Shown here piece by piece: positions 1-10,420 of a DNA stretch of 64,000 bases (the stretch's first letter is position 1; each line of letters starts with the position of its first letter). Source of the DNA: Hydrogenophaga pseudoflava NBRC 102511 (GTDB lineage: Bacteria > Pseudomonadota > Gammaproteobacteria > Burkholderiales > Burkholderiaceae_C). The position numbers were made by a program, and so were the translations under genes. Where the stretch lies: assembly GCF_001592285.1 (NCBI RefSeq), contig NZ_BCWQ01000002.1:186001-250000 (forward strand), in the 5' to 3' direction. The notes beneath the pieces were generated by a model. The model made no database searches, was not told the origin of the DNA, and saw nothing but the letters and a program-made list of their open reading frames with translations.

Positions 1-125
1 GCGGCGACGATGCCGTCAGCAAGGTGCGGGCGGGCGCGGATCTGGTGCAGATCTACACCGGTCTGATCTACAAGGGGTCCGCCCTGGTGCGCGAGGCCGC
101 GCAGGCCCTCAAGGAAGCCCGCTGA
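1..125 (+). CDS. pyrD: Dihydroorotate dehydrogenase (quinone), C-terminal end
   Basis: Only the last 40 or so codons are in the window; the gene enters from the left edge and ends with TGA at 123-125. The visible peptide contains [19 protein letters not shown], the C-terminal FMN-phosphate-binding segment of class 2 dihydroorotate dehydrogenases, which oxidise dihydroorotate to orotate in pyrimidine synthesis and pass electrons to quinone at the membrane. The class 2 assignment rests on this segment alone. It converges with the flavoprotein gene on the other strand with no spacer. Confidence 0.85.
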   Translation, partial: GDDAVSKVRAGADLVQIYTGLIYKGSALVREAAQALKEAR

Positions 126-1238
126 TCAGCGCAACAGGCTGACCACCCGCTCGGCAATCGCCAGGCAGCTGGTCAGGCCCGGCGACTCGATACCGAACAG
201 GTTGACCAGGCCGGGCAGGCCATGCACGGCCGGCCCGTCGATGCGGAAATCCGCCGCGGGCTCGTCGGGTCCGCTGATCTTGGGCCGCATGCCCGCATAG
301 CCCGGCTGTAGGGCACCGTCCGGCAGTTCGGGCCAGTATTTGCGCACCTCGGCATAAAAGGCATCGCCTCGCGCCGGGTCCACCACCAGATCCTCAGGAT
401 CGTCGGTCCACTGAACGTCGGGACCGAACTTCGCCTGCCCGCCCAGGTCGATGGTGAGGTGGACGCCCAGCCCGGCCAGGTGTTGCGCCGGCTCGGGCGC
501 CGGGTAGATCAATCGCTCGAACGGTGAACGCCCGGCCGCGAGCGTGAAGTAGTTGCCTTTGGCGTACCTCGCGCGAGGCACATGCACGCGGTCCAGCCCG
601 GTCGTCCGCGACGCCACGGCACAGGCGTCGAGACCGGCGGCATTCACCACCGTTGTCGCCTGAAGTTCTGTGCCATCGGCGGTCCGGACCACGAACTGCC
701 CACCGGTCGCAGCGACTTCGTCAACGACGCTGTGACAGACCACCATACCACCCGCATTTTCCAGATCGCCTTGCAGCGCGAGCATCAACCCGTGGCTGTC
801 GACAATGCCCGTAGAGGGCGACAGCAAGGCCGCCGCACAGTGCAGGCGACTCTCCAGCGCGCGGGCTTCGTCGGCGCCGAGCAACACAAGATCGTCCACA
901 CCGTTGGCGCGCGCCCTGGCCATGATGTCCGGCAAACCGGCGACCTGAGAAGGCGTATGGGCAACGATCAGCTTGCCGCAACGGCGATGGGCAATGCCTC
1001 GCTCCAAGCAGTATGCGTACAGCTGCGCACGTCCCCGCACGCACAGTTGCGCCTTGAGCGAGCCTGTCGGGTAGTAGATCCCGGCATGGATGACTTCGCT
1101 GTTGCGAGAGCTTGTGCCCATGCCGATACCCGCTTCACGCTCGAGCACCAGCACCTCGCGCCCGGACAGCGCCAGCGCCCGGGCCACCGCCAGCCCAACC
1201 ACGCCGGCGCCGATCACCAACACATCCACCTGGTCCAT
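126..1238 (-). CDS. FAD-dependent oxidoreductase, L-2-hydroxyglutarate oxidase (LhgO) family
   Basis: A 370-residue DAO-fold flavoprotein. The N-terminus carries the dinucleotide-binding GxGxxG motif (residues 10-15, in [10 protein letters not shown]) and, at about 43-53, [11 protein letters not shown], a signature of the LhgO/YgaF group that oxidises L-2-hydroxyglutarate or similar 2-hydroxy acids to 2-oxo acids. The C-terminus ends in a typical [12 protein letters not shown] segment that closes the FAD site. Length matches the family (about 370-400). No signal peptide is seen. It stands alone between pyrD and a tRNA gene, so context does not help choose the substrate. Family is secure; exact substrate is inferred. 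Confidence 0.8.
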   Translation of the reverse strand: MDQVDVLVIGAGVVGLAVARALALSGREVLVLEREAGIGMGTSSRNSEVIHAGIYYPTGSLKAQLCVRGRAQLYAYCLERGIAHRRCGKLIVAHTPSQVAGLPDIMARARANGVDDLVLLGADEARALESRLHCAAALLSPSTGIVDSHGLMLALQGDLENAGGMVVCHSVVDEVAATGGQFVVRTADGTELQATTVVNAAGLDACAVASRTTGLDRVHVPRARYAKGNYFTLAAGRSPFERLIYPAPEPAQHLAGLGVHLTIDLGGQAKFGPDVQWTDDPEDLVVDPARGDAFYAEVRKYWPELPDGALQPGYAGMRPKISGPDEPAADFRIDGPAVHGLPGLVNLFGIESPGLTSCLAIAERVVSLLR

Positions 1239-1270
1239 GGCCCGTCTCCATCGGCTGCCAAAAAGAAAAA

Positions 1271-1292
1271 GCCCCGAGCGTTCGCTCGGGGC
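1271..1292 (-). terminator. Rho-independent terminator after tRNA-Val
   Basis: A perfect 9-bp stem (GCCCCGAGC / GCTCGGGGC) with a GTTC loop. On the minus strand it is followed by a long T-rich run (1261-1270), which fits termination of the tRNA-Val transcript. Confidence 0.85.
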
Positions 1293-1298
1293 TTTGAC

Positions 1299-1373
1299 TG
1301 GTGGGCGGTGCAGGGTTCGAACCTGCGACCCCTGCCGTGTGAAGGCAGTGCTCTACCACTGAGCTAACCGCCC
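1299..1373 (-). tRNA. tRNA-Val (anticodon CAC)
   Basis: The reverse complement folds into a standard 75-nt cloverleaf with an encoded CCA end. It has the acceptor start GGGCGGT, D-arm TAGCTCAGTGGTAGAGCA, anticodon stem CTGCC/GGCAG with loop TTCACAC (anticodon CAC, reads GUG), and T-loop GGTTCGAACC. A terminator follows at once. It lies alone between the LhgO-family gene and dnaQ. Confidence 0.95.
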
Positions 1374-1464
1374 GAAAATCTTGCCTGACTTGTCATCAGA
1401 TCCGATTGTTCGGAAGCCTCGCATTATAGCCTGATATTTTCCATTTTCCGACGACCGCCCAAAA

Positions 1465-2181
1465 TCAGACAGCGGGAGCGAGTTGGCGCCACAGGGTTTT
1501 GCCTTTGCAGGCCTTGTCGATATCCGCGAGCACGGCGTCATGGGCAGCCGCTTCCTGCTCGTTGGCGGTCAGCACCGGCAGCTCCAAGCGGCTCAGGTCG
1601 ACCTGCACCAGCTCTTCCCCAAGGCTCACCTCGGTCGGGATGCCCTCTTCAACAATCAGGGCATCCTGGCCCCGAGTCATGTTGATGTAGACATCGGCCA
1701 GCAGTTCGGCATCGAGCAAGGCCCCGTGCAGCGTGCGGCTGGAGTTGTCCACGCCCAGGCGGTCGCACAACGCATCCAGGCCATTGCGCTTGCCCGGAAA
1801 CATCTCCTTGGCCATCACCAGGGTGTCGATCACCCCGTCGATGTAGGCCTTGATCGGCTTGCGGCCCAGCCGCTCCAGCTCCTTGTTGAGGAAGGAGATG
1901 TCGAACGGCGCGTTGTGGATGATCAGCTCGGCGCCAGAGAGGTAGTCCAGGATCTCGTCGGCCAGTTGCGCGAACTTGGGCTTGTCACGCAAAAACTCGT
2001 TGCTGATGCCGTGCACCTTGAGCGCGTCCTCGTGGCTGTCGCGCTCGGGGTTGATGTAGTGGTGCAGGTTGTTGCCGGTGAGTTTGCGATTGAGCAGCTC
2101 GACACAGCCGATTTCGATGATGCGATCACCGTTCTCCGCCGACAGGCCGGTGGTTTCGGTGTCGAGAACGATCTGTCTCAT
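1465..2181 (-). CDS. dnaQ: DNA polymerase III epsilon subunit (3'-5' proofreading exonuclease)
   Basis: A 238-residue DEDDh exonuclease that proofreads for the replicative polymerase. All three catalytic motifs are present: ExoI DTETTG (Asp7, Glu9), ExoII HNAPFD (89-94) and ExoIII HGALLD (152-157, with catalytic His and Asp). The tail beyond about residue 180 is the region that binds the alpha subunit in characterised enzymes. The start codon overlaps the stop of fdx by one base (TGATG), so the gene is probably translated by coupling as the last gene of the isc transcript. Length is normal. Confidence 0.95.
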   Translation of the reverse strand: MRQIVLDTETTGLSAENGDRIIEIGCVELLNRKLTGNNLHHYINPERDSHEDALKVHGISNEFLRDKPKFAQLADEILDYLSGAELIIHNAPFDISFLNKELERLGRKPIKAYIDGVIDTLVMAKEMFPGKRNGLDALCDRLGVDNSSRTLHGALLDAELLADVYINMTRGQDALIVEEGIPTEVSLGEELVQVDLSRLELPVLTANEQEAAAHDAVLADIDKACKGKTLWRQLAPAV

Positions 2182-2519
2182 CAGTGGTTCTCTTTGGCGT
2201 GGTTGATCGAGTACTTCGGAATCTCGATCGTCACATCCTGCTGCGCCAGGATGGCCTGGCAGGACAGGCGGGAGTTGGGCTCCAGACCCCAGGCGCGGTC
2301 GAGCAGATCTTCTTCGGCTTCATCGAGCTCGCCCAGGCTGTTGAAGCCTTCGCGCACCACCACGTGGCAGGTGGTGCAAGCGCAGCTCATGTCGCAGGCG
2401 TGCTCGATCTTGATGTCGTTGTCCAGCAGCGCTTCGCAGATCGACGTGCCGGGGGGCGCGCTGACGCTGGCGCCCTGCGGGCAGTACTCGGGGTGCGGGA
2501 GGATCTTGATCGTGGGCAT
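2181..2519 (-). CDS. fdx: ISC-system [2Fe-2S] ferredoxin
   Basis: A 112-residue adrenodoxin-type ferredoxin. The cluster ligands Cys42, Cys48, Cys51 and Cys87 sit at the same numbers as in E. coli Fdx. It supplies electrons for iron-sulfur cluster assembly on IscU. It lies 4 bases after hscA and overlaps dnaQ by one base, so it belongs to the isc operon. The acidic stretch at about 63-74 matches the partner-binding helix of this family. Confidence 0.95.
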   Translation of the reverse strand: MPTIKILPHPEYCPQGASVSAPPGTSICEALLDNDIKIEHACDMSCACTTCHVVVREGFNSLGELDEAEEDLLDRAWGLEPNSRLSCQAILAQQDVTIEIPKYSINHAKENH

Positions 2520-2523
2520 GGGT

Positions 2524-4395
2524 TCAGACTTCTTCGACTTTGCGGCCGGCCAGAGCTTGCTGGATACCTCGGTTCATGCGCTGGGCCGCAAAGGCTTCGG
2601 TGCCCTTGGCCAGCGCCTGCGTGGCGGCTTCGATGTCGGCGGCGCTGCCGTCGGCCGAAACTGCCGCCAGCGTATTGATCAGGGTGTCGATGGCATCGCG
2701 TTCAGCCACGTCCAGCAGGTCGCCATCGGCGGCGAGCGCGCTGCGGGTGGCGGCGATCATGCGGTCGGCATCCACGCGCGCCTCAACCAGCGCCCGCGCA
2801 GCCATGTCCTGTTGGGCGGTGTTGAAGCTGTCCTGCAGCATGGCAGCGATCTGTTCGTCCGACAGGCCGTAGGCCGGCTTGACGTCGATCTTCGCCTCGA
2901 CACCACTGCCCTGCTCTTTCGCACTGACCGACAGCAGGCCATCGGCATCGACGGTGAAGGTCACGCGGATGCGCGCCGCACCGGCCGCCATGGGCGGGAT
3001 GCCGCGCAGCGTGAAGCGCGCCAGGCTTCGGCAGTCGGCCACCAGATCGCGCTCGCCCTGCACCACGTGCAGCGCCAGCGCGGTCTGACCATCCTGGTAG
3101 GTGGTGAAGTCCTGGGCACGGGCGGTGGGAATGGTGCTGTTGCGCGGCACGATGCGTTCGACCAGCCCACCCATGGTCTCGATGCCCAGCGACAGCGGGA
3201 TCACATCCAGCAGCAGCAGGTCACCGTCCTGGCTGTTGCCGGCCAGCGCGTTGGCCTGGATGGCGGCACCCAGCGCCACCACCTCGTCCGGGTTGAGGTT
3301 GGTCAGCGGCTCGCGGCCGAAGAACTCGCCCACAGCGCGGCGGACCACCGGCATGCGGGTCGAGCCCCCCACCATCACCACGCCCTGCACCTCGTCCCGG
3401 GTCACGCCTGCGTCGCGAAGCACCTTGCGCACAGCGGTCATGGTGCGGGCCGTCAGCTCTGCGGTGCAGGCTTCGAAATCTTCTTGCCGCACGGCCTGTT
3501 CGACAGCGATCCCTTCAATCTCGGCGCGGAAGATCACTTCGGCATGCGCCGAGAGCTGCTCCTTCACGCGCCGAGCCTCGCGATGCAATGCGGCGCGTTC
3601 GGCCGCATCCGCCGCGGGGCCGAGGCCGGCCTGCTGCAGCACCCAGGAGGCCAGCGCCTGGTCATAGTCGTCACCACCGAGAGCCGAATCACCACCGGTG
3701 GCCATGACCTCGAACACGCCGCGTGTCAGTCGCAAGATGGAGATGTCGAAGGTGCCGCCACCCAGGTCGTAGATGGCGTAGACGCCCTCGCTGCCGTTGT
3801 CCAGTCCGTAAGCAATGGCGGCAGCGGTCGGTTCGTTGATCAGCCGCAGCACATTGATGCCGGCGAGCTGGGCCGCGTCCTTGGTGGCCTGGCGTTGGGC
3901 GTCGTCGAAGTACGCCGGCACGGTGATCACCGCGCCGAACAGTTCATCGTCGAAGCTGTCCTCGGCGCGGAACCGCAGCGTGGCGAGGATCTCCGCGCTC
4001 ACCTCCATCGGGGTCTTGCGCCCGGCCACGGTCTCGACCACGGCCATGCCGTTGTCGTCGACCACGGCGTAGGACAGCTTGTCCACGTCGACCACCTGAT
4101 CGCGGCGACGGCCCATCAGTCGCTTGACCGAACTGACCGTGTTGGCCGGATCACCAATTTGCGCGGCCAGCGCATCAAACCCGATCTGACGCCCTGCACC
4201 TCCGGTTTGAGGGTCGAGGTAGCGCACCACGCTGGGCAGGATGACTCGGCCATCCAGCGCGGGCAGGCATTCGGCCACGCCATGCCGGACCGCTGCGACC
4301 AGCGAGTGTGTGGTGCCCAGGTCAATGCCCACCGCCACACGTCGCTGGTGCGGGTCGAGGGACTGACCGGGCTCGGAGATCTGCAGGAGTGCCAT
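2524..4395 (-). CDS. hscA: Fe-S cluster assembly Hsp70 chaperone HscA
   Basis: A 623-residue Hsp70-type ATPase specialised for IscU. The nucleotide-binding domain has [12 protein letters not shown] near residue 24 and the phosphate-loop segment [13 protein letters not shown] in the middle; the substrate-binding domain follows from about residue 395. HscA recognises the LPPVK loop of IscU, which is present in the neighbouring iscU product. It lies 41 bp after hscB and 4 bp before fdx. Length fits HscA (about 615-625) rather than DnaK (about 640). Confidence 0.95.
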   Translation of the reverse strand: MALLQISEPGQSLDPHQRRVAVGIDLGTTHSLVAAVRHGVAECLPALDGRVILPSVVRYLDPQTGGAGRQIGFDALAAQIGDPANTVSSVKRLMGRRRDQVVDVDKLSYAVVDDNGMAVVETVAGRKTPMEVSAEILATLRFRAEDSFDDELFGAVITVPAYFDDAQRQATKDAAQLAGINVLRLINEPTAAAIAYGLDNGSEGVYAIYDLGGGTFDISILRLTRGVFEVMATGGDSALGGDDYDQALASWVLQQAGLGPAADAAERAALHREARRVKEQLSAHAEVIFRAEIEGIAVEQAVRQEDFEACTAELTARTMTAVRKVLRDAGVTRDEVQGVVMVGGSTRMPVVRRAVGEFFGREPLTNLNPDEVVALGAAIQANALAGNSQDGDLLLLDVIPLSLGIETMGGLVERIVPRNSTIPTARAQDFTTYQDGQTALALHVVQGERDLVADCRSLARFTLRGIPPMAAGAARIRVTFTVDADGLLSVSAKEQGSGVEAKIDVKPAYGLSDEQIAAMLQDSFNTAQQDMAARALVEARVDADRMIAATRSALAADGDLLDVAERDAIDTLINTLAAVSADGSAADIEAATQALAKGTEAFAAQRMNRGIQQALAGRKVEEV

Positions 4396-4436
4396 GGACG
4401 GAAGAGAAAAAACGGGAATGAAACCAGCGCAACCCG

Positions 4437-4955
4437 CTATTGTCCCAGCTGTTCGAGACGGCTCTCGACGTCGCGCGCAAAACGCTCAATGAACATGAGG
4501 GCTCTGACCTGCCCGGCCAGTGCGGGCCAGTCGTGCTGCACGTCGGCGGTCTGCTGCAGTTGCGCCAGCATGCGCTTTCGTGCAGAGGCCACCTCATCGG
4601 CGAGATCCTCGACCACAGCGGCAGAAGCCGCCTCTTCCAGCGCTTCACGCCATTCCATCTGCTGCATGAGAAAGGCAGGAGGCATGGCGGTGTTGTTCTC
4701 CGCCTGGACGGGAGCCCCGTGCAACTCGCACAGGTAGGCCGCGCGCTGCAGCGGGTCCTTCAGGCGCTGGTAAGCCTCGTTGATGCGCACGGACCACTGC
4801 ATCGCCTGCCGCTGGGTCTGGGCGTCGGCCGCAGCGTGCCGGTCGGGGTGCACCTCGCGCTGCAAGGCCTTCCAGCGTTCGTCCAGAACGGCGCGGTCCA
4901 GTGAGTAGGCCGGTGGAAGCTCAAAGAGTTCGAAGTCGTTGGATTGCAGGTTCAT
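4437..4955 (-). CDS. hscB: Fe-S cluster assembly co-chaperone HscB (J protein)
   Basis: A 172-residue type III J protein that delivers IscU to HscA and stimulates its ATPase. The J domain is N-terminal with the HPD motif at 36-38 (EVHPDRHA). The C-terminal half is the three-helix domain that binds IscU. It sits between iscA and hscA in the usual order. Confidence 0.93.
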   Translation of the reverse strand: MNLQSNDFELFELPPAYSLDRAVLDERWKALQREVHPDRHAAADAQTQRQAMQWSVRINEAYQRLKDPLQRAAYLCELHGAPVQAENNTAMPPAFLMQQMEWREALEEAASAAVVEDLADEVASARKRMLAQLQQTADVQHDWPALAGQVRALMFIERFARDVESRLEQLGQ

Positions 4956-4963
4956 TTCCGGGA

Positions 4964-5287
4964 TTAGACCCGGAAACTTTCACCGCAGCCGCAGCGGTCG
5001 CGCTCGTTCGGGTTGTGGAACTTGAAGCCTTCGTTCAGGCCCTCGCGCACGAAGTCCAGCTGCGTGCCATCAATGTAAGGCATGCTCTTGGGGTCCACCA
5101 GCACCTTGACGCCGTTTTCCTCGAACACCACGTCCTCTGGAGCGATCTCGTCGGCGTACTCCAGCTTGTAGGCCAGGCCAGAACAACCGGTGGTCTTGAC
5201 GCCCAGGCGCACGCCCACGCCCTTGCCCCGTTTGGCGAGGTAACGGGTGACGTGACGGGCCGCGGCTTCAGAAATCGTGACGGACAT
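4964..5287 (-). CDS. iscA: Iron-sulfur cluster assembly protein IscA
   Basis: A 107-residue A-type carrier. The three ligand cysteines are Cys35 (TTGCSG) and Cys99/Cys101 (CGCGES), as in IscA/HesB. I chose the ATG at 5285-5287 (MSVTISEAA) because family homology begins there; the open frame extends further upstream into iscU without any IscA-like sequence. It is 8 bp after iscU and 8 bp before hscB. Confidence 0.93.
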   Translation of the reverse strand: MSVTISEAAARHVTRYLAKRGKGVGVRLGVKTTGCSGLAYKLEYADEIAPEDVVFEENGVKVLVDPKSMPYIDGTQLDFVREGLNEGFKFHNPNERDRCGCGESFRV

Positions 5288-5295
5288 GGCGGGAC

Positions 5296-5682
5296 TCAGT
5301 TCGCGTGCTTCTTGCGGTAGTCGTCCACCGCGGCCTTGATGGCGTCTTCGGCCAGGATGGAGCAGTGGATCTTGACCGGCGGCAGGGCCAGTTCTTCGGC
5401 GATCTCGCTGTTCTTGAGGGCCGCGGCTTCGTCCAGCGTCTTGCCCTTGACCCATTCGGTCACCAGCGAGCTGGACGCGATGGCTGAACCGCAGCCGTAG
5501 GTCTTGAAGCGTGCGTCTTCGATCACGCCCGTCTGCGGGTTCACCTTGATCTGCAGCTTCATCACGTCGCCGCAGGCAGGTGCGCCCACCATGCCGGTAC
5601 CGACGGATTCATCACCCTTGTCGAAAGAGCCGACGTTGCGGGGGTTTTCGTAGTGGTCAACGACTTTTTCAGAATAGGCCAT
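5296..5682 (-). CDS. iscU: Iron-sulfur cluster scaffold protein IscU
   Basis: A 128-residue scaffold on which [2Fe-2S] and [4Fe-4S] clusters are built from IscS-derived sulfur. The three assembly cysteines are Cys37 (GAPACGD), Cys64 (YGCGSA) and Cys107 (IHCSIL). The HscA recognition sequence LPPVK is at 100-104. It lies 12 bp downstream of iscS. Confidence 0.97.
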   Translation of the reverse strand: MAYSEKVVDHYENPRNVGSFDKGDESVGTGMVGAPACGDVMKLQIKVNPQTGVIEDARFKTYGCGSAIASSSLVTEWVKGKTLDEAAALKNSEIAEELALPPVKIHCSILAEDAIKAAVDDYRKKHAN

Positions 5683-5694
5683 GGTTGTTCTCCT

Positions 5695-6912
5695 TCAGTG
5701 CGCTGCCCACTGGATGGTGGACAGATCGACGCCATCCTTGAACATTTCCCAAAGGGGGGAGAGTTCACGGAGCTTGGCGACGTTTTCCTTGATGGTGGCG
5801 ATCGCGTAGTCGATCTCTTCTTCGGTGGTCCAGCGGCCAATGGTCATGCGCAGGCTGCTGTGGGCCAGCTCGTCGCTGCGGCCCAGGGCCCGCAGCACGT
5901 AGCTGGGCTCCAGGCTGGCCGAGGTGCAGGCCGAACCCGACGACACCGCCAGACCCTTGATACCCATGATCAGCGATTCGCCCTCGACGTAGTTGAAGCT
6001 CATGTTCAGGTTGTGGGGCACGCGCTGCGTCTCGTGGCCATTGATGAACACCTCCTCGATGTCCTTCAGGCCGGCGACCATGCGGTCGTGCAGCGCGCGG
6101 ATGCGCACGTTCTCGGCGTGCATCTCTTCTTTGGCAATGCGGTAGGCCTCGCCCATGCCCACGCACTGGTGGGTGGGCAAGGTGCCCGAGCGCATGCCGC
6201 GCTCGTGGCCACCACCGTGCATCTGCGCCTCGATGCGGATGCGCGGCTTGCGCCGCACGTACAGCGCGCCAATGCCCTTGGGACCGTAGGTCTTGTGGCT
6301 GGTCAGGCTCATCAGGTCCACCGGCAGAGTCTGCAGGTCAATGTCCACCCGGCCGGTGGCCTGCGCCGCGTCCACGTGAAAGATCACGCCCTTCTCGCGG
6401 CAGATGGTGCCGATGGCGGCGATGTCCTGGATCACTCCGATTTCGTTGTTCACGAACATGACCGAGGCCAGGATGGTGTCCGGGCGGATTGCGGCCTTGA
6501 AGGCCTCCAGGTCCAGCAGGCCATCGGCCTGGACATCCATGTAGGTCACCTCGAAGCCCTGGCGCTCCAGCTCGCGGCAGGTGTCCAGCACGGCCTTGTG
6601 CTCGGTTTTGACCGTGATCAGGTGCTTGCCCTTGGTCTTGTAGAAGTGCGCGGCGCCTTTGAGGGCGAGGTTGTTGGACTCGGTGGCGCCCGAAGTCCAG
6701 ACGATCTCGCGCGGATCGGCGTTGATCAGCGCCGCCACCTGCTCGCGGGCGGTTTCGACAGCCTTTTCGGCTTCCCAGCCCCAGGCGTGGCTGCGTGAGG
6801 CCGGGTTGCCGAAGTGCTCGCGCAACCAGGGAATCATCGCGTCCACCACCCGAGGGTCGCAGGGGTTGGTGGCGCTGTAGTCCATGTAGATCGGGAAATG
6901 CGGCGTGCTCAT
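5695..6912 (-). CDS. iscS: Cysteine desulfurase IscS
   Basis: A 405-residue class V PLP enzyme that removes sulfur from cysteine and hands it to IscU and other acceptors. The PLP lysine lies in [12 protein letters not shown] (about residue 207), and the mobile catalytic cysteine in [17 protein letters not shown] (about residue 329). Length matches E. coli IscS (404). Translation starts at [17 protein letters not shown]. It follows iscR by about 105 bp. Confidence 0.97.
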   Translation of the reverse strand: MSTPHFPIYMDYSATNPCDPRVVDAMIPWLREHFGNPASRSHAWGWEAEKAVETAREQVAALINADPREIVWTSGATESNNLALKGAAHFYKTKGKHLITVKTEHKAVLDTCRELERQGFEVTYMDVQADGLLDLEAFKAAIRPDTILASVMFVNNEIGVIQDIAAIGTICREKGVIFHVDAAQATGRVDIDLQTLPVDLMSLTSHKTYGPKGIGALYVRRKPRIRIEAQMHGGGHERGMRSGTLPTHQCVGMGEAYRIAKEEMHAENVRIRALHDRMVAGLKDIEEVFINGHETQRVPHNLNMSFNYVEGESLIMGIKGLAVSSGSACTSASLEPSYVLRALGRSDELAHSSLRMTIGRWTTEEEIDYAIATIKENVAKLRELSPLWEMFKDGVDLSTIQWAAH

Positions 6913-7017
6913 GGCGGCAGATTTTCAGTAATTTGGAATCGTGGGACCAGAAGGATGCCCGCCCCGAATGGGTGGGCATGCCAAAGGCGAGGCTGGTGCA
7001 AGCACCAGCCGTGCTCG

Positions 7018-7554
7018 TCATTTGGAGAGTGCGGCGCCTCCGAGCGCGAACACCGAGTTCGGCGCGTTGACGCGAATCGGCTTGACCACCGGGGCGCTGG
7101 AAATCGCGCGCTTGATCATGGGGGCATTCTCGACCACCACGCCCTTGGCGATCTGTTCGTCCACCAGCGACTGCAGCGAGACCGAATCGAGGAAGTCGAC
7201 CATTCTGGCGTTCAGCTGAGCCCACAGCTCGTGCGTCATGCAGCGGTTGCCCTCACCCAGGCAGTTTTCCTTGCCACCGCACTGGGTGGCGTCGATGGGT
7301 TCGTCCACCGACACGATGATGTCGGCGACCGTGATCTCTGCTGCCTTCCGGCCCAGCGTGTAGCCGCCGCCAGGGCCGCGGGTGGACTCCACCAGCTCGT
7401 GGCGGCGCAGTTTGCCAAACAACTGCTCAAGGTAGGACAGCGAAATCTGCTGGCGCTGGCTGATGGCGGCCAGCGTGACGGGGCCATTGTTCTGGCGCAA
7501 GGCCAGGTCGATCATGGCTGTGACCGCGAAGCGGCCTTTGGTCGTGAGGCGCAT
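7018..7554 (-). CDS. iscR: Iron-sulfur cluster responsive regulator IscR (Rrf2 family)
   Basis: A 178-residue Rrf2-type winged-helix repressor of the isc operon. The HTH region is N-terminal, and the [2Fe-2S] ligands are Cys92, Cys98 and Cys105, followed by MTH; the last cysteine is one residue further on than in E. coli (104). I chose the ATG at 7552-7554 ([11 protein letters not shown]), where the family starts; the frame is open further upstream but has no homology there. The leader carries an IscR-type site, which fits autoregulation of the whole isc operon. Confidence 0.95.
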   Translation of the reverse strand: MRLTTKGRFAVTAMIDLALRQNNGPVTLAAISQRQQISLSYLEQLFGKLRRHELVESTRGPGGGYTLGRKAAEITVADIIVSVDEPIDATQCGGKENCLGEGNRCMTHELWAQLNARMVDFLDSVSLQSLVDEQIAKGVVVENAPMIKRAISSAPVVKPIRVNAPNSVFALGGAALSK

Positions 7555-7674
7555 GGGGTGCTCCTGAATCGTGAGGTTTGGCTGCCGTTGTAGAACCGGG
7601 CGGACGTCTTGAGACACCCACTCGACCGCTTCTCCACCCACCCCAGCCACCGTGGTGGCTGCAACGTCAACTTG

Positions 7675-7699
7675 GTATCCGACTGTTTTTATCGAGTAT
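7675..7699. promoter_or_regulatory. Type 1 IscR operator upstream of iscR
   Basis: The 25-bp stretch matches the type 1 IscR consensus (ATASYYGACTRWWWYAGTCRRSTAT) at about 21 of 25 positions, including CCGACTGTTTT on the left and TCGAGTAT on the right. It lies 121-145 bp upstream of the iscR ATG. A TATACT hexamer on the minus strand (7695-7700) overlaps its edge and could be the -10 box, so bound IscR would block the promoter. Confidence 0.7.
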
Positions 7700-7727
7700 A
7701 CACCAATAGCCAAGTGTTTCTCTCGGG

Positions 7728-9638
7728 TTACCCGCTGCCCGCCGGGTCGTGCCGCTGCAGAGGGAAGAGGAAGCGCACGCACGTCCCGGGCGCGGCCTCC
7801 TCAAACGACACCAGCACACCGAGTTCGGCCGCTCGCAGCCGGATGTTGCCCATCCCGCGCCCGCCCCCGCCAGACAAACCGCCGTCAAGCCTGCCCAGTC
7901 CAACGCCATCGTCGGACACACACAGCTCGACCTGCCCGCCCAGGTCCCGTGTGCTCACCGTGACCCGCCCGGCCTGCGCGTGCTTGAGCACGTTCGCAAA
8001 AACCTCCTGCAGACAACGGAACACATGCAACACGCCCCGGGCCTCCAGCCCTGGAATCGGTGGCACCTCCTGCACCTGCCAGACCAACTCCACCCCGGCC
8101 GCCAGCATCGCCGGCGCAATGCGCTGGCGCAAGGTGCCCAGGATGGTGGGTAGGTCGCCGTCCATGGGCTCGAGGGAATCCAGGGTCATGCGCAGATCTT
8201 CCAGCGCATGGTGGAGCATGGCCGCCATCGCCGCGGTGTCGACCTGGGGTCCGCCGCCACGGACCACGTTGAGCGCCTGCACCAGTTGGCTGCCCAGGCC
8301 ATCGTGCATGTCGCGCGTGAGGCGGCGGCGCTCGGCCTCCAGCACACGCTGGCTCTCCACGTGGCGCAAACGCTCGAACAGCCGCTGCAACTCGACCTCT
8401 CTCTCCCCCACCTTGCGCGAGAGTTCGGTGTTGAGCAGCCGAACCTGCTCCATGGCCGCCGACACCCGGCGCACCATCACCCAGCCCAGGGCGTACATCA
8501 GCATCAGCGACCCCACCGTCATCCAGCGGATGTCGGCATCGCCAGGAAAACCCATGTTCACAACGGCAAAGTCGCGCACGCCAGTGGCCATGGTGGCAGC
8601 ACCAAACACGATGGTGAGCCGCTGGTTGGCATCGAGCCCCCAGCGCGCCCGGTGGAACAGCTTCACGAGTGCCACCGCCGAGGTCAGTGTGATCACAGCC
8701 ATCCAGATCCAGTACATGGCGTAGCTGTCGACGTACACCGTGACCGCCAGCCAGAACGGGCCGAGCCACAACAGTCCATTGACAAAGCTGCGGATCAGCC
8801 CCTGCCGGTAGTCGAACAGGTCCCACATGAAGAGATACAAAAACCCGCAGTAGGCCGTGAACGAGAGCTTCTGCAGGTAGTACCAGACCTCGAAGGACAT
8901 CGGCGGCGTTTCCAGCGGCGACAGCCCCAGCCGCACCGCCCATGCGAAGGTGGCCGCCGCCAGCAGGCCAAACAGCCGTTCGCGGGTGTTCAGCCACAGG
9001 AGCAGCGCCATCAGGCCGAGCATCAGCGACACGGCGGCCACCATCCAGGTCACGTACACCTGCCACCACATCAGGTCAGCATGGCGCTGGACCAGCGCAT
9101 CGGCCCGGCCGATCTGCACCTGCGACAGCCCGCTCTTGCGCAGCGGCTGACCTCGCACCTCGATCTCGATTCGGTTGTCGGCCTGCTCGGCCGCCAGCCA
9201 GGCGCGCGGCAGATGCACGATCTGGGGCACGAGGGAGGTGTCCACAAAACCCTCGTACGACCAGAAACGGTCGGCGACTTCCTGCCCGTTGAGCCAGACC
9301 CGGTACCGGGCCCCGACCCGCGGCAGCAGCATGGCCAACGGAGCCTGGTCGTCGCCGCTGTAGGACAAGCCGGCAGGCCACGGCAACCGGTACCGCGCTT
9401 CGCCTTCCCAGCGGGGCAACTGCTCATCCCAGACATGGGGCAGCGCCACCTCCGACACCTGCAACACGCCGGCCTGCCGGTGCTCCACCAGGGCCTGCCG
9501 GACCACCAGGGCGCCCTCCACCGGGGTGGTGCGCGACACCCAGGCCAGACCGGCAATGCCCACCGCCAGCAGCATGCCCGCCCACCAGTAGGCCGGCGTC
9601 GCCAGCAGCCGCCGGGTCAGCGCCCCCGCCCAGCTCAC
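7728..9638 (-). CDS. Membrane sensor histidine kinase, HisKA_3 (NarX/DegS-like) type
   Basis: A 636-residue kinase. After an N-terminal membrane anchor (about 18-36) there is an extracytoplasmic domain to about residue 190, then a block of about seven hydrophobic helices (about 195-385). This layout resembles 7TMR-DISM receptors that bind carbohydrates or other ligands. The dimerisation/phosphoacceptor region has [11 protein letters not shown] (His at about 445), the HisKA_3 signature, and the C-terminal HATPase has SDDGVGLG and [11 protein letters not shown]. The start overlaps the stop of the response-regulator gene by 3-4 bases, so the two are co-translated. The signal and target genes are unknown. 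Confidence 0.85.
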   Translation of the reverse strand: MSWAGALTRRLLATPAYWWAGMLLAVGIAGLAWVSRTTPVEGALVVRQALVEHRQAGVLQVSEVALPHVWDEQLPRWEGEARYRLPWPAGLSYSGDDQAPLAMLLPRVGARYRVWLNGQEVADRFWSYEGFVDTSLVPQIVHLPRAWLAAEQADNRIEIEVRGQPLRKSGLSQVQIGRADALVQRHADLMWWQVYVTWMVAAVSLMLGLMALLLWLNTRERLFGLLAAATFAWAVRLGLSPLETPPMSFEVWYYLQKLSFTAYCGFLYLFMWDLFDYRQGLIRSFVNGLLWLGPFWLAVTVYVDSYAMYWIWMAVITLTSAVALVKLFHRARWGLDANQRLTIVFGAATMATGVRDFAVVNMGFPGDADIRWMTVGSLMLMYALGWVMVRRVSAAMEQVRLLNTELSRKVGEREVELQRLFERLRHVESQRVLEAERRRLTRDMHDGLGSQLVQALNVVRGGGPQVDTAAMAAMLHHALEDLRMTLDSLEPMDGDLPTILGTLRQRIAPAMLAAGVELVWQVQEVPPIPGLEARGVLHVFRCLQEVFANVLKHAQAGRVTVSTRDLGGQVELCVSDDGVGLGRLDGGLSGGGGRGMGNIRLRAAELGVLVSFEEAAPGTCVRFLFPLQRHDPAGSG

Positions 9639-10330
9639 AGCAGACCTCGTTCCTGCGCGGCGCGGACCACCTGGACCCGGCTGTGAACCGCCAGCTTGCG
9701 GTAGAGGTTCTTGATGTGCGAGCCCACCGTGGCGGGCGATATGAACAGCCGCTGGGCGATTTCCTTGTTGACGTAGCCCTGTGCGACCAGCCGGAGCACC
9801 TCGGTCTCCCGGTCCGAGAGCAGGACTTCCTGCAACTCCTGGGCCGCGGTCGGCACCTCTTGCACCCAGCGGAACTGACGCAGCAGCATGCGCGCCAGCA
9901 AGGGCGAGATCGGCGCCCCGCCGGCCCGGATCTGTTCGATGGCGGTGACCAGTTCCTCTGGCGTGCAGCCTTTGAGCACATAACCGGTCGCCCCGGCCTG
10001 CAGCGCGGCCACGAGGCGGGACTCATCGCCAAACACGGTGAATACCAGCAGTTCGGCGTCAGGATGTTCGACGGCGAGCCAGTGCAGCAGATCCTCACCC
10101 CGCCCATCGGGCAGGCCAAGATCGACCAGAAACACATTGGCGTTGGCATGCAGCGCGTGTTCCAGCGCGTGGCGGCGGCTCACCGACACGCCAACCAGTT
10201 GCCACTGTGGCCGGGACAACAAGGCCTGCCGGACGAAGTGCTGGATGGCGGGATCGTCTTCGATCAGGTAAATGCGCGTTTCATCGTCCATCTGTGCGGA
10301 CTGCTGCGACCCTCGCGATGCGGTGTTCAT
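9635..10330 (-). CDS. NarL/LuxR-family response regulator
   Basis: A two-domain regulator of about 231 residues. The receiver domain begins at DDETRIYLIEDDPA; the phosphorylated Asp lies in VFLVDLGLPDGRGEDLL. The C-terminal GerE/LuxR HTH reads LSDRETEVLRLVAQGYVNKEI. It is the first gene of the operon with the histidine kinase, which it overlaps. Start choice is uncertain: ATGs at 10373-10375, 10328-10330 and 10289-10291 are all in frame. The last sits right before receiver homology, and none has a strong ribosome site. Confidence 0.85.
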   Translation of the reverse strand: MNTASRGSQQSAQMDDETRIYLIEDDPAIQHFVRQALLSRPQWQLVGVSVSRRHALEHALHANANVFLVDLGLPDGRGEDLLHWLAVEHPDAELLVFTVFGDESRLVAALQAGATGYVLKGCTPEELVTAIEQIRAGGAPISPLLARMLLRQFRWVQEVPTAAQELQEVLLSDRETEVLRLVAQGYVNKEIAQRLFISPATVGSHIKNLYRKLAVHSRVQVVRAAQERGLL

Positions 10331-10420
10331 GCGTGAACGAAAGGTGTTGTTGTGAGCGCCCCCCGGCATCTGCATGCCGCCCCCTTCGCGGCGCCCCGGC
10401 CGGTATTGTGCGGCAGCTGC

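Noticed and set aside
1483-4737. A 1084-codon open frame on the plus strand opposite dnaQ, fdx, hscA and hscB
   Set aside because: It spans four clear minus-strand genes and its product has the His/Ala/Val/Gly-rich composition of antisense frames in GC-rich DNA. No domain is recognisable.
5288-5455. A longer iscA reading frame starting at 5455
   Set aside because: The extra 56 codons overlap iscU out of frame and have no IscA similarity. The ATG at 5287 matches the family start.
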